Of a DNA stretch of 64,000 nucleotides, positions 47,150-58,187 are shown piece after piece (the first letter of the stretch is position 1; each line of letters opens with the position of its first letter). The notes beneath the pieces are model-generated. The model was given only the letters and a program-made list of their open reading frames with translations, made no database searches and was not told the DNA's origin. This stretch comes from Hyalella azteca (lineage: Eukaryota > Arthropoda > Malacostraca > Amphipoda > Hyalellidae). Where the stretch lies: NCBI RefSeq assembly GCF_000764305.2, contig NW_025947045.1, positions 40,397 through 104,396 of the forward strand, read 5' to 3'. The translations under genes were made by a program, and so were the position numbers.

Positions 47150-47485
47150 ACATGGCTGTAACCACATCCTACCCAGCAACTCCAACACTGCACCACAACC
47201 ACATCCTGCCCAGCAACTCCAACACGACACCACAACTATATCCTGCCCAGCAACTCCAACACTGCACCACAACTACATCCTGCCCAGCAACCCCAACACG
47301 ACACCACAACTATATCCTGCCCAGCAACTCCAACACTGCACCACAACTACATCCTGCCCAGCAACTCCAACACCGCACCACAACTACATCCTGCCCAGCA
47401 ACTCCAACACGACACCACAACTACATCCAGCCCAGCAACTCCAACACGACACCACAACTACATCCTGCCCAGCAACTCTAACATG
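47150..47485. repeat. 37-bp minisatellite (CCTGCCCAGCAACTCCAACA)
   Basis: About nine units at 37-bp spacing; alternate units differ at ACGACA versus ACTGCA, suggesting a two-unit higher-order repeat. Confidence 0.93.
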
Positions 47486-47489
47486 GCCC

Positions 47490-48190
47490 TTAACCAAATC
47501 CAAATGTGGACAGTTCAAACATGGCGTCCTTCGAATCTTTGTTTGAGTTAGCGGCTCAAGTAATGAGGTCGGTCGCAACATAATCTTGATATTGTTCAAA
47601 AGAATACACGAGGTTAACCTTCTGCCGCCTGAAATGAGTAACCGGAGCAATATTGTTACATGCCTAAATCTCAAAAAGAATTCGATTGAGTGAGCGAAAA
47701 AGGATTTGCACTGATAGTTGCCGCCACGTACAACTTTAAAATGTTCTCTGTTGCGTACAAACGTCCTCAGGTTGCTACACTCAATACTTTAGGTATAATT
47801 TAATTTGAAAATTATGTTCCCGGAGATTGACATTCGGCGGTAAATGGTTAATCACAATAGATCAATTTTTTTCATGACGATTTCTTCTTACGTTTGCCTG
47901 ATTTCCAGCTTGTCTCTTACAAAGAAAATATCCGTACAATTTCGCGGAATGAATTTCTCGTAGATATAGCATCAAACTTATCGCCACTAGAACACAATCG
48001 ATTTGAACAATTCAGCTTGGACGCCAAATAAATCGTGTACAAGATGCGCATTCACGTTCGTTAATTACATTTATAAATCAATCTAGAATCCGTTCATTAG
48101 AATTCTCGACGTATTTATGATTTCATTTTTTCATTCAGGCACACCTGAATGAATTCACCAATGAACTCGTCTGATTTTCCATTAACGCTG
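47490..48190. other. Non-coding stretch
   Basis: I see no supported gene. Confidence 0.4.
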
Positions 48191-48209
48191 CCACCATCAA
48201 AAATATTCA

Positions 48210-48337
48210 AGCTTCGTTGCATTTGTAAAAATATCCCGCCATCGTCCCGCCGCTGCACGGAGCGCCTGTGACCACGACCTCGTGCGGACGCTGCACGGCA
48301 ACAAACGCGCGAGGTTGTGCGATGGACCGGTGACACG
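48210..48337 (-). other. GC-rich exon-like block
   Basis: After CCTCTGCAG, the minus strand has a GC-rich block. One frame reads RPHEVVVTGAPCSGGTMAGY, vaguely like a P-loop or sulfotransferase nucleotide loop; other frames are also open. No donor in the right phase is clear. It is recorded only because it sits next to a minisatellite in the same way as proven exons do. Confidence 0.2.
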
Positions 48338-48344
48338 CTGCAGA

Positions 48345-48545
48345 GGATAGGCACCGAGGTTTGAATTGAGCGGAGCCGATATATTGGTTGAGGGGTACCA
48401 AGGTGTGTACTGGGGGCGCCAAGGTTTGGGTTGAAGGGAGCCGAGGTGTGTGCTAAGAAGTGCTGATGTGTAGGTCGAAGGGCGCCGAGGTGTGGGTCGA
48501 GGGGCGCCAAGGTGTGCGCTGATAGGCGCCGAGGTTTGCATTATA
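48345..48545. repeat. ~24-bp minisatellite (GGCGCCGAGGTGTGGGTTGAGG)
   Basis: About 8 degenerate units between the exon-like block and 48545. Confidence 0.85.
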
Positions 48546-48599
48546 GCATCTTTGTTCCAGCGATTAAAGCTGTGTTGTGAACGGCAGCTCAAGATCCTC

Positions 48600-49330
48600 C
48601 GCTGCTATGTCTTTGCGTTCAACTCTTGATTGCGGAATCGAGTGCTAAAAGAATGAACAAACACTTGAAATAAGCGTCCTTTTAGCGTTCTAGTTATTGA
48701 ATCGTGTTGAGATGGTTAGCTTTATGAAATAATTAGGTAAGTGACATTGGAGTGATGTCGATTTGTGATTACAATTGTTTTCCGGACAAATGACGATACT
48801 AATGCAACGGAGATGTACGCAAAAAAATCTGGTTGAATTCAGGATTATATATATATTTTTAATTATCAATCGACAAGCTGAAGCCAGCCTAATTCGGCTT
48901 CGTACCTGGAGCTCCAGATAGATCAGTCGGAATGAAGAGTGTGAAGGGGAAGTAGCGAAATAACATGACTGAACTAGTGTAAGTTGACCCGCGAGAAGCT
49001 CATTTTTGCAGATGTAGTTCGCCTGTGACGTCACTGATCTCAATGACGTCACGGGCATTAAAAAATCACCGAAATGCGTTCAAACCAGTCAACCAATCCG
49101 TTCATGGGAATGACGGATTTGTTTCCATTTCTCGATCTACGTGACGTAACAAGAAAGCTGAACTAAAAGACTGAAAGACGGAACTTCTCGTGAGTTAACC
49201 TTATATAGTTCAATCATATACTTAAACCATGGTTAATTACTCGTGCTTCCGATGTCATGTCTACGGACGAATATAATCAACCATCATATGAGTACGTAGT
49301 TTGGCTCGTGTAAATAATTTCTTAAATTTT
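48600..49330. other. Non-coding stretch
   Basis: I see no gene. A local repeat of the phrase GTGACGTCA occurs around 49020-49050. Confidence 0.4.
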
Positions 49331-49342
49331 GTCTTCGTAAAC

Positions 49343-49500
49343 TAATGCAGCAGCTGTCACGCTAGACCTGATGCAGCAGCTGTCACGCTAGACCTGATGC
49401 AGCAGCTGTCACGCTAGACCTGATGCAGCAGCTGTCACGCTAGGCCTCATGCAGCAGCTGTCACGCTAGGCCTCATGCAGCAGCTGTCACGCTAGGCTCC
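49343..49500. repeat. 26-bp minisatellite (ATGCAGCAGCTGTCACGCTA)
   Basis: Six near-perfect units at 26-bp spacing. Confidence 0.95.
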
Positions 49501-49725
49501 TGCTTATTTATCCTGCGTACTCAATTTTATTTATCCTGGGTAACCCTGCTTATTTATCCTGCGTACTCAATTTTATTTATTCTGGGTAATCCTGCGTACT
49601 CAATCTTATTTATCCTGGGTAACCCTGCTTATTTGTCCTGCATACTCAATTTTATTTATCCTGGGTAATCCTGTTTATTTATCTGCGTACTCAATCTTAT
49701 TTATCCTGCATAATCCTGCTTAGCA
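49500..49725. repeat. Minisatellite (TTATTTATCCTGGGTAACCCTGC)
   Basis: About 9 units alternating between GCGTACTCAATTTTATTTAT and CCTGGGTAAYCCTG blocks. Confidence 0.9.
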
Positions 49726-50065
49726 ATATATCTAGTTAGTAGCTGCTAGGCATGACCAAGCCTGTACTCATTACCACCAACATAATGAGTGAACATCAAG
49801 GGATTAATATTGATGTAGAAAACTTAAACCGAGGAATAAAATGTTTTTTTTATATCAATCAAGCAAAGCTTTCACTAAAAAGAGCCAACAGAAGTTTGGA
49901 ACCAAAAATAACTAAAATTACGCGAGCTTTTTACACTACAAATTTACATTAGACGAGGACTGCAGAGAAGCATGCCATGAGCCTCGTTACAATGACAATT
50001 TTTATTACAATTGTAATATGAAAACTAAATGTAAAACAAGTAACGAAACTTGTATTATAAAGGGT

Positions 50066-50713
50066 GACAACAGCACTGCAGCCTTGTTGCCAGACAACAG
50101 CACTGCAGCCTTGTTGCCAGACAACAGCACTGCAGCCTTGTTGCCAGACAACAGCACTGCAGCCTTGTTGCCAGACAACAGCACTGCAGCCTTGTTGCCA
50201 GACAACAGCACTGCAGCCTTGTTGCCAGACAACAGCACTGCAGCCTTGTTGCCAGACAACAGCACTGCAGCCTTGTTGCCAGACAACAGCACTGCAGCCT
50301 TGTTGCCAGACAACAGCACTGCAGCCTTGTTGCCAGACAACAGCACTGCAGCCTTGTTGCCAGACAACAGCACTGCAGCCTTGTTGCCAGACAACAGCAC
50401 TGCAGCCTTGTTGCCAGACAACAGCACTGCAGCCTTGTTGCCAGACAACAGCACTGCAGCCTTGTTGCCAGACAACAGCACTGCAGCCTTGTTGCCAGAC
50501 AACAGCACTGCAGCCTTGTTGCCAGACAACAGCACTGCAGCCTTGTTGCCAGACAACAGCACTGCAGCCTTGTTGCCAGACAACAGCACTGCAGCCTTGT
50601 TGCCAGACAACAGCACTGCAGCCTTGTTGCCAGACAACAGCACTGCAGCCTTGTTGCCAGACAACAGCACTGCAGCCTTGTTGCCAGACAACAGCACTGC
50701 AGCCTTGTTGCCA
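50066..50713. repeat. 27-bp minisatellite, 24 apparently identical copies
   Basis: The unit GACAACAGCACTGCAGCCTT plus GTTGCCA repeats 24 times over exactly 648 bp without a visible difference; a 25th partial copy follows with one change. The length is divisible by three and the unit has no stop in any of six frames, so long artificial frames (DNSTAALLP, TTALQPCCQ and others) arise. I see no start context or splice site that makes one of them a credible protein. Confidence 0.98.
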
Positions 50714-50839
50714 GACAACAGCACGGCAGTTATCAGTGTTATCACTGCACTGGCTCGCCGTCATCGGCATGCAATATTCACTGACAACACAAACTAAATT
50801 TGAAAATCTCCACTCCTACAAATAACTAAGTGTGATCCT

Positions 50840-50985
50840 CAATAAATGATGCCAAAATGTTACAAGAAATTATGTCGAGATGTTACAATAAATTATGTCA
50901 AATTGTTACAATAAATGATGTCGAGATGTTACAATAAATGATGTCAAAGTATTACAGTAAATGATGTCAAGATGCTACTTGTAAC
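50840..50985. repeat. 22-bp minisatellite (AATGATGTCAAGATGTTACAATA)
   Basis: About six units with small differences. Confidence 0.88.
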
Positions 50986-51002
50986 AACTTGGACATCTTG
51001 GA

Positions 51003-51225
51003 CAGTTGTAACGTCACAAGAATACAGCTGTAACGTCACAAAAATACAGCTGTAACCTCACAAGAATACAGCTGTAACGTCACAAAAATACAGCTGTAAC
51101 CTCACAAGAATACAGCTGTAATGTCACAAAAATACAGCTGTAACGTCACAAGAATACAGCTGTAACGTCACAAAAATACAGCTGTAACATCACAAGAATA
51201 CAGCTGTAACGCCACAAAAACAAAC
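51003..51225. repeat. 22-bp minisatellite (CAGCTGTAACGTCACAAGAATA)
   Basis: About 10 units alternating AAGAATA and AAAAATA, just 3' of GOLGA7. Each unit holds CAGCTG and an ACGTCA half-site. Confidence 0.95.
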
Positions 51226-51283
51226 GTGTACAGAAATAAAGAGATGAGACTCTATACAAAATAACATCACAAAAGAGCGATCA

Positions 51284-51487
51284 TCATAATAATAAAAGTA
51301 TCCATAGCAAGTGCACACAGCACGGTCTGCATGAGCCCTCAATTGCAATGTTAAGCCAACGGCCGCCGCTATAGTTCGTAGGAATGTCACAGCGCAACAC
51401 ACGNACGGGGTTGGTGATGAAGAGACCCCTGGGCACCCAGACTCGCTCGTTCTGCTCCGCGATGTACTTTGTTACTTTCTTCATCAT
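51284..51487 (-). CDS. GOLGA7: GOLGA7 exon 3
   Basis: After CCCGCAG it encodes MMKKVTKYIAEQNERVWVP, then RGLFITNP, an N-containing codon, RVLRCDIPTN and a non-conserved tail ending at TGA. Confidence 0.85.
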   Translation of the reverse strand: MMKKVTKYIAEQNERVWVPRGLFITNPXRVLRCDIPTNYSGGRWLNIAIEGSCRPCCVHLLWILLLL

Positions 51488-52301
51488 CTGCGGGGATAAT
51501 GGCATTGTAGCAACTGGGATATAATGTGTCAGGCATAATATTGCAGCTGGGATAAAAACATGCCAGGCATGATACAATCCACATAGGGTGAGGGGAAAGA
51601 CAAGGTATGTGTTCTCACAAGACTTACCTGTTCATGGAAAGTGGGGTGATAAGTTAGGTATATACTCACTCACCTGTTCATGGTAAGTGGGGCAATAAGC
51701 TATATATACCGGTACTCACTGACCGGTTCATGGCAAGTGGGGTGATAAGTTATATATTCACTCACCTGTTCATAGTGAGTCTCAAGACAAAAGAAAATAA
51801 GGTAAGCTGTGAGACAGCCAAGGCAGCCCTCACAGTAACGGCCGCAAGACATTTGTTCTGCTTCAGCATACATGCTGTTGACGGTGTTCAGCATTTGCTC
51901 AAATATGCTTGGCTCTATCTAGGGAGAATGAAGGAAATTACATCTTAAAAAATGAAAAAGTTTTTTTTTAAATTCCCTGAAAAATGATAAAATTATTGTC
52001 ACATGAGGTAGCATCTCAAAGCTCAATAATGATATTGATTCTTGAAGAATTGCATAACCAGATTCATCTAAGACTAGCTTTGAAAAACCAGTAGATCAGA
52101 ATTATTTCTATTCAAAGCTATAATTTGTTTATAAACTTCCCTGCCCACAGCCCAAATAAAAAATACCTTGCCATTAAGCTCCTGGGGGAATTTGGTCTGG
52201 AACTTCACAGAAGTTCCTTCAGAATAATCTCTCTGAATGAAAACCTTCATGCAGCCTTGGGGCGGAGAGGCCACCTTGCCATTGCCCCCCAATTCCTCCA
52301 T
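51284..52301 (-). CDS. GOLGA7: Golgin subfamily A member 7 (ERF4-like palmitoyltransferase subunit)
   Basis: GOLGA7 (GCP16) partners a DHHC-type acyltransferase (DHHC9 in vertebrates, Erf2-Erf4 in yeast) to palmitoylate Ras at the Golgi. The three coding exons, in transcript order, are 52301-52167, 51918-51766 and 51487-51284. All junctions are phase 0 with good GT-AG sites, predicting 163 residues against about 137 in vertebrates. Family signs are VFIQRDYSEGT, FQTKFPQEL, NSMYAEAEQ, EGCLGCLTAY with Cys77 and Cys80 at the positions palmitoylated in vertebrate GOLGA7, CLETHYEQ, KKVTKYIAEQNER and WVPRGLFITNP. The start is the ATG at 52301, but the frame is open upstream to an acceptor (TTGCCAG), so an earlier 5' exon is possible. 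A single N (51404) falls after ITNPV, where the family is expected to continue with a few more residues. The sequence around it (CGT N CGT) suggests a contig join with lost bases. The C-terminal ~30 residues do not look conserved and may reflect that break. Confidence 0.9.
51600..51775. repeat. ~50-bp minisatellite in GOLGA7 intron 2, containing the exon 2 donor
   Basis: About 3.5 units of CTCACCTGTTCATGGNAAGT and GGGGTGATAAGTTATATA. On the transcript strand each unit carries ATGAACAGGTGAG, which is the end of exon 2 plus its splice donor, so near-perfect decoy donors follow the real one. Confidence 0.9.
51766..51918 (-). CDS. GOLGA7: GOLGA7 exon 2 (palmitoylated cysteines)
   Basis: Acceptor TCTCCCTAG and donor GTGAGT bound 51 codons, IEPSIFEQML to FFCLETHYEQ, with the GCLGCLTAY core. 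Confidence 0.92.
52167..52301 (-). CDS. GOLGA7: GOLGA7 exon 1 (first recognised coding exon)
   Basis: It encodes 45 codons from MEELGGNGKV through CMKVFIQRDYSEGT to FPQELNGK, followed by donor GTATTT. A second Met (residue 18) directly precedes the conserved block. Confidence 0.88.
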
Positions 52302-52329
52302 TGGTGTTCCATGATTCTGGCAATGAAGA

Positions 52330-53550
52330 AAAAAGCTATAGGCTTTCAAAAAATAATTGACATTTCAACTAGTCAAGATAGAGGTGGCTTATATATACCA
52401 AATAAGAATTAAAAATATCAGTGTAAATTGAGATGGGTAGAACCTTGAATGGTATATATATTTTATTACATGGCCTAGCAGAATAGTGGCAAATGAACTG
52501 GTCTCCAGGAACTGCAGAAAGTGTCTATGCAGAGAAGCAATATTTTCATCACTTCAACATTAGGAATAACTTGTAATTGGCTAGTAAGCATTCTCAATAA
52601 GCATGAAGATGCTGCAACATACAGGTATTAAAATTATCAAGAACAGACTTCAGCTTTTAGGCCAATACTTGAAGGCAAATATACAAGAAATGAAACAAAA
52701 TTCTGATTTCTCTGAAAAAGATTCAAGCTATCAGGACTTGCAATCTGATACATAATGTTGAGGCAGAGGGTCTTTTCATGTGTTGTTTCTTACTGAAAAA
52801 TACATTCTTAGATTCCTAAAATAATTGGTTATGAAGTTTGTTCATAAAATTTATCAATATTTATGATGAAAGTCTATTTTATTTGGTCAATCTTAATTTG
52901 ATGAATTGACATCTTATCTATCAATGAAGCAAGTCATTAACAGTCTCAAGTTCCTGAAACATGTTGTGCCGTTGCTTTGCAGAGTGGTTAGAATTGATGA
53001 TGATGATCATTATGGCTGATATTATAATATGTAGAAAGAACTCATTCCTATTACAGAGAGAAAAAAAAGCAAGCCAAACCCTTGGATTGCCCCCATACTC
53101 TAGACCAGACTGCTAATCAGGTCTCCTGCTCTTAGATCAAGATTTTCATAAGCACCTTTTCAATAAGCCATTTCAACCTTGAATCCATGTGGAATTGCAA
53201 TTCCAATCAAGATACTAAATTACTAATCAACATCAACTTTAATGTGCTATAGTCTGGAGCTAGATTAGAATTTTCCTTCTTATGAATTAAATCTTGTGGC
53301 TCCAAAACAACCAATTCTTGATCCATTTGTTTATTTTGTTATCTTGCAGATGAATCCCACAATTACCACCATTTTAACAACAATTAGATAAGATATTTAT
53401 AATTCATCTAGAAGGAATCTTGCAGCTCCAAAAATGGTGGGAGAGCTCTATGTAGTTGCAGCTTTGAAGGTACCGGTACCTACCATTAAACAGGATAATA
53501 AGGGATGGGTAGGGTAAACGCGGTATATTCCGACACATTAAGGACGCANT
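52330..53550. other. 5' flank of GOLGA7 and intergenic DNA
   Basis: It is AT-rich with no supported gene. A 5' UTR exon of GOLGA7 may lie here. A single N (53549) marks a contig join. Confidence 0.45.
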
Positions 53551-53560
53551 ACCCCGCCGG

Positions 53561-53585
53561 TCTAAGTTACCCCATTTTACGGTAT
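53561..53585 (-). mobile_element. Solo element end (ATACCGTAAAATGGGGTAAC)
   Basis: It is the same end as at 6962-6990 in Rab1 intron 1, inverted. In both places the second shared block (54110-54180 versus 5860-5940) lies at the matching side. Confidence 0.5.
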
Positions 53586-54239
53586 ATAACATATAAGAAA
53601 AGAAAATAAGACATTATACATTTACTAGCTCTAAAAAAATCCCTGCAAAAAATGTTAAAAAGTGATATTTTGATAAGGTAGGTACACCCTGCTTGCTTCA
53701 AACATTTTAAAAGTAGGTTTTATTTCAAATGTCCTGAATTAGTAATTACCATGTTCTCATGGTAATTTGGAACCCTTTTCTCTTGTTTCTGGCACTTTAC
53801 AAATAGCATTTAGGTTTTTTTTTTTTGAAGTTACCATACAATAGCCCTTGCAAAGATATAGGGTACAGAGGGAGCAAGCAGCATTGCCAATAGTATATGG
53901 ATTGTTAGTCCAAACTCCAAAGTGTCGGCAGGACAGCAGCCATTTTCAAGATGCACTGCAGGGAAACTTTTACTAATCAAATTCTGCATGAGACATACCT
54001 AGTAGCTAAAAAGTTTGCGGTTGCTGTCTCATAAATGGCTTTTAATGGCTGAGATTTGGAATTCACGGCACCATAGGCCCTAGCCTCCTAGGCACCTAGT
54101 GAGTAGTGACAAACCAGAAATTTTTATAATCAGTTCATTTTTAATTTCCTAATTTTCTCAAGATTTAAACCAATTTCTTATGTATAATAATGATGGTATC
54201 CATAATAGCTAAAACTCATATTTAATAACTAATGGATAA

Positions 54240-55560
54240 GTAATGACCCATGTCCCATTCTAACAACAATGTTTATGCTTATTGCTTACAAAGTCTTACA
54301 AGTTACAAACCTGGTTATTTGCCATTTTCAAGGGTTAAACGTCAAATAATAGTACGTATCTTAGAGTTCTTCATATTAGATTAGCAGTTCAAACTTCAGT
54401 GTGGCAAAAATGTTCAGCGGCTATGAACATTTTTGGCAGAAGTGGTTCCGATAATTTCATCCATAAAAACCATCACACAATTTATTTGGTCTCACGAGCT
54501 TCTGACAATCAGGCGCATACTGCAGGTGCAGATAATTTTTTCAAATCTGCAATTGATTTTCAACATTTTCAATTCCCGAACTTTGCGTATTCAAAAATCT
54601 ATTTTTGTCTAATGGATGCACAAATGTCGTAAAATCTTTTTTTTTTACTCATGCACAATATTCCTCAAACTAACCGAGAGATAAAAAATATGATAGGCCT
54701 ACCTGACTGAGGGCTTTCATTTTATGGACAGAGAAAGATGGAGCTAATATCAGGCATGAGACTTCTCTAATCATGTTTGAACTATACTAGTTCAACCATG
54801 CCTCTAATGACCGACATGAGCTCACCTAAATGTGAAATGTGTGTATGAGTTTGAATAGAAGGTGGATTCAAACAAACTCAATCAATTGCAAATTTACCCT
54901 CTAGTGTAAACTTGCAATTGATTGAGTTTGTTTGAATCCACCTTCTATTCAAACTCATACACACATTTCACATTTAGTTGAGCTCATGTCGGTCATTAGA
55001 GGCATGGTTGAACTAGTATAGTTCAAACATGATTAGAGAAGTCTCATGCCTGATATTAGCTCCATCTTTCTCTGTCCATAAAATGAAAGCCCTCAGTCAG
55101 GTAGGCCTATCATATTTTTTATCTCTCGGTTAGTTTGAGGAATATTGTGCATGAGTAAAAAAAAAAGATTTTACGACATTTGTGCATCCATTAGACAAAA
55201 ATAGATTTTCGAATACGCAAAGTTCGGGAATTGAAAATGTTGAAAATCAATTACAGATTTGAAAAAATTATCTGCACCTGCAGTATGCGCCTGATTGTCA
55301 GAAGCTCGTGAGACCAAATAAATTGTGTGATGGTTTTTATGGATGAAATTATCGGAACCACTTCTGCCAAAAATGTTCATAGCCGCTGAACATTTTTGCC
55401 ACACTGAAGTTTGAACTGCTGATCTAATATGAAGAACTCGAAGATACATACTATTATTTGACGTGTAATCCTTGAAAATGGCAAATAACCAGGTTTGTAA
55501 GACTGTGTAAGCACAAACATTGTTCATGAATCATGATTGTTGTTAGAATGGGTCATTAGG
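54240..55560. repeat. Large fold-back palindrome, ~650-bp arms
   Basis: The left arm (54240-54897) and right arm (about 54906-55560) are near-identical inverted copies around a centre at about 54901, with little spacer. They carry mirrored short frames that are not genes. A third copy with an internal deletion lies at 56050-56415, beyond an adapter. Confidence 0.92.
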
Positions 55561-55669
55561 TACTAGTACTCATTAGGCTAGTTGTTTTATTTACACAAAA
55601 CTTCACGGTCTTCACCTGTATAATTTCATTTTCATATAATTTCATTTTCATATAATTTCATTTCATTTN

Positions 55670-55707
55670 CTGTCTCTTATACACATCTAGATGTGTATAA
55701 GAGACAG
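55670..55707. other. Nextera-type mate-pair junction adapter (assembly contaminant)
   Basis: The same 38-bp palindrome as at 7058-7095, immediately after a single N (55669). It separates the fold-back from a further copy of the same locus. Confidence 0.97.
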
Positions 55708-55829
55708 TCATTACTCAGCGTAAATGGCTTTTCATTAAAAATTACCCGGCGACGCGTCTTTAAAATGGCCGGCGACGCTTTGGGCTTAAAAATCCATATA
55801 TTGCCGACGCTGCATCCACCCTCTGCATA

Positions 55830-56415
55830 GTGGCACCCTGCATGCTTAAAACATTTTAAAATTAGGTTTTATTTCAAATGTCCCGAATTACCACATTCTC
55901 ATGCCGTGCGTTCATGCGGATCATGCCCATCAGCCCATGGTAATTTGGGACCCTTTTCTGTTGTGTCTGGCACTTTTGTGTCCCTCAATTCAAAAGACTT
56001 GCTGCTGTGCTATTTCTAACATAAAATTAAATGAAATATTGATTAAATGAATTAAATGAAATGAAATTATATGAAAATGAAATTATATGAAAATGAAATT
56101 ATACAGGTGAAGACCGTGAAGTTTTGTGTAAATAAAACAACTAGCCTAATGAGTACTAGTACCTAATGACCCATTCTAACAACAATCATGATTCATGAAC
56201 AATGTTTGTGCTTACACAGTCTTACAAACCTGGTTATTTGCCATTTTCAAGGATTACACGTCAAATAATAGTATGTATCTTCGAGTTCTTCATATTAGAT
56301 CAGCAGTTCAAACTTCTCCATGCCTCTAATGACCGACATGAGCTCAACTAAATGTGAAATGTGTGTATGAGTTTGAATAGAAGGTGGATTCAAACAAACT
56401 CAATCAATTGCAAGT
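55830..56415. repeat. Third copy of the 53690-54900 locus, with a deletion
   Basis: 55830-55985 resembles 53690-53815 in the same orientation. About 56050-56325 is the reverse complement of 55400-55668. The rest, to 56415, jumps to the reverse complement of 54906-54995, so about 400 bp is missing. This looks like an alternative haplotype or mis-joined contig. Confidence 0.8.
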
Positions 56416-56419
56416 TTTT

Positions 56420-56650
56420 AAATAATAATAATAATAACGGTTTTAGCGTTTATTAGGCAGTAGGCCTGTCGCCGATTCTTAACGTCACAGCATATTCACA
56501 GCATTTTGCGGTCTCGAACTCTCATCTTACTGCCACAATTCTGCTGTGCTTAACCGCCCGGTCTCCTTGCCGATTCTGACCAGAAACTGAAGCACAGAGC
56601 TGGGATCGAACCCGCGCCCTGAACTTTAACCACTGGGCCACCCTGCCCAG
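56420..56650 (-). mobile_element. Dimeric tRNA-derived SINE with (TTA)n tail, copy 1
   Basis: On the minus strand it begins GGGCAGGGTGGCCCAGTGG (A box TGGCCCAGTGG) and has the B box GGTTCGATCCC. A second tRNA-like half follows (GGGCGGTTAAGCACAGCAG, then GTTCGAGACC). The tail contains AGAATCGGCGACAGGCC and a (TTA)n run. RNA polymerase III promoter boxes are intact in the first half. Confidence 0.85.
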
Positions 56651-58185
56651 TGTTAGTTTACACTAAAGAGTAAATTTTCGCATTTAGGCCTGAATCAATA
56701 CAGAGTTTGAGCCGAAATCTTCAATGAAATGCTAAAGAGTTCTTAGAACCATTCAGTCAAGTCTTGGCGACAGGGGGGGGGCTGCATATTGATAATGCAG
56801 GGATGAATGAGACGCGGTTGGCATCGGTTTTTAGTAAGGGACTTGTAACGCACCACTCACAGGCAAGAATAATCCATTTATGTGAACCAGACAAGTAAAT
56901 GGTTATGCACAGATTGAAATCTCGGAAATTTGTTAAAAGTTATATTGAAGGACGTTGCCGACAAGTGTGCCCATCCAAACTAGAACACTTGACATCGCAA
57001 TGATTTATCGAGGAAGACGGCAAAAATGCGTCCAGTCTTCTAACCCTATGAGATATTAATGTTGTCAGACCTGGGCAGAAAGCTCGACGAACAATAGCTG
57101 TATTGTGTACCGCAATTAATTTTTAGTGGCAAGGTATTCGATCTTTAGGATCTGTTAGATTTCGCTCCATTTATTATGAACTATTTTGGTGATCACAGCG
57201 CACGTGATGACCTTCACGTTAGAGAAGAATGTAGCACGCAAACGTGAGGAATTTGGACGTCGTTCTTGATGACCCTGGGAATTTAAGTGTCCTAAGTAAC
57301 ACCGAGTTTGCTCGATAATTGAAGTATCTTGTGATGTTCTTCCGGGCTGTATTCTCCGTTAGTATTTTGAATTGACGGAGGTAAAGTTTGAGAAAAGTCA
57401 TATGATAGCCGGATAAACACTCGTATATAGAGCTGCATTGTTCCGCCTGAGTTACGATAGTTATCAAGCTAAGTTTCAAAATTCTCTTAATTTGCCTAAA
57501 TTTATAACAAATTTATAATACTTTATTCATCGGCAAGTTTAGTAATAGTAATGGCGGCTTTGATTTATCCATTATACCCGTCGCTGCTTCTGAATATCGC
57601 AGAATTTTCGCCACTTGTTCCATGCCTCTAATATGCAACTCATTTGTAAGGGACGTAGTTTGAGGGCGAATCGATCAGTTGAAGTTATGAATTTTATTGA
57701 AAGTTAGAGTGCAAGTGCGGAGAAGATTAGGAACGTGGGTTGAAGTGATGTAGTGTGAGTAAGACTAAGTTTTTTCAAGTCCATGAGACCGAAGGTTGCA
57801 AGCTTAGAGCGAGGGAAATTCCATCAGTCGAGGAATTCGGCGTCGGGTGAGGGTTAGGCAGAAGTGTGAACAATTGTCTTAGTTAGCCGAGATCGAACCG
57901 ACTTCTTACTGCTTTAATCATGTTACTCTAAACTGTAAACACTGGACCTCCCTGCCTATTCTTTCACAGCAAGTTTAGCTCGATTTGTTTCGCAATTCAG
58001 CTTCCGGTGGGTCATGGGTCCTAGAATTTCATTACTGTGCCATATGTCGTTTATTCTGGGATGGTTGAGATCATTGACCTGAAAAATGTTCGTTGTCAGC
58101 AGCTGTAAAGTTGACGTCAAATTATTCAGAGACTTCTGCCTCCAGGACGTCGGTGACGGGCAGGAGATGAGGAGCGCTTGCGACA
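56651..58185. other. Intergenic DNA between two SINEs
   Basis: I see no supported gene. Confidence 0.45.
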
Positions 58186-58187
58186 TT

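Noticed and set aside
48207..48422. Sulfotransferase-like P-loop (VVVTGAPCSGGT)
   Set aside because: A single loop-like match in a block open in several frames; no other conserved segment found.
50018..50797. Long open frames of repetitive protein (DNSTAALLP, TTALQPCCQ, CSAVVWQQG)
   Set aside because: They arise because the 27-bp unit is divisible by three and stop-free in six frames; no start context, splice site or conserved flank supports a protein.
54399..55527. Paired mirrored frames (MNIFGRSGSDNFIHKNHH) on both arms of the palindrome
   Set aside because: The same short frame seen in inverted copies; no family recognised, no splice sites, and the region is probably mis-assembled.
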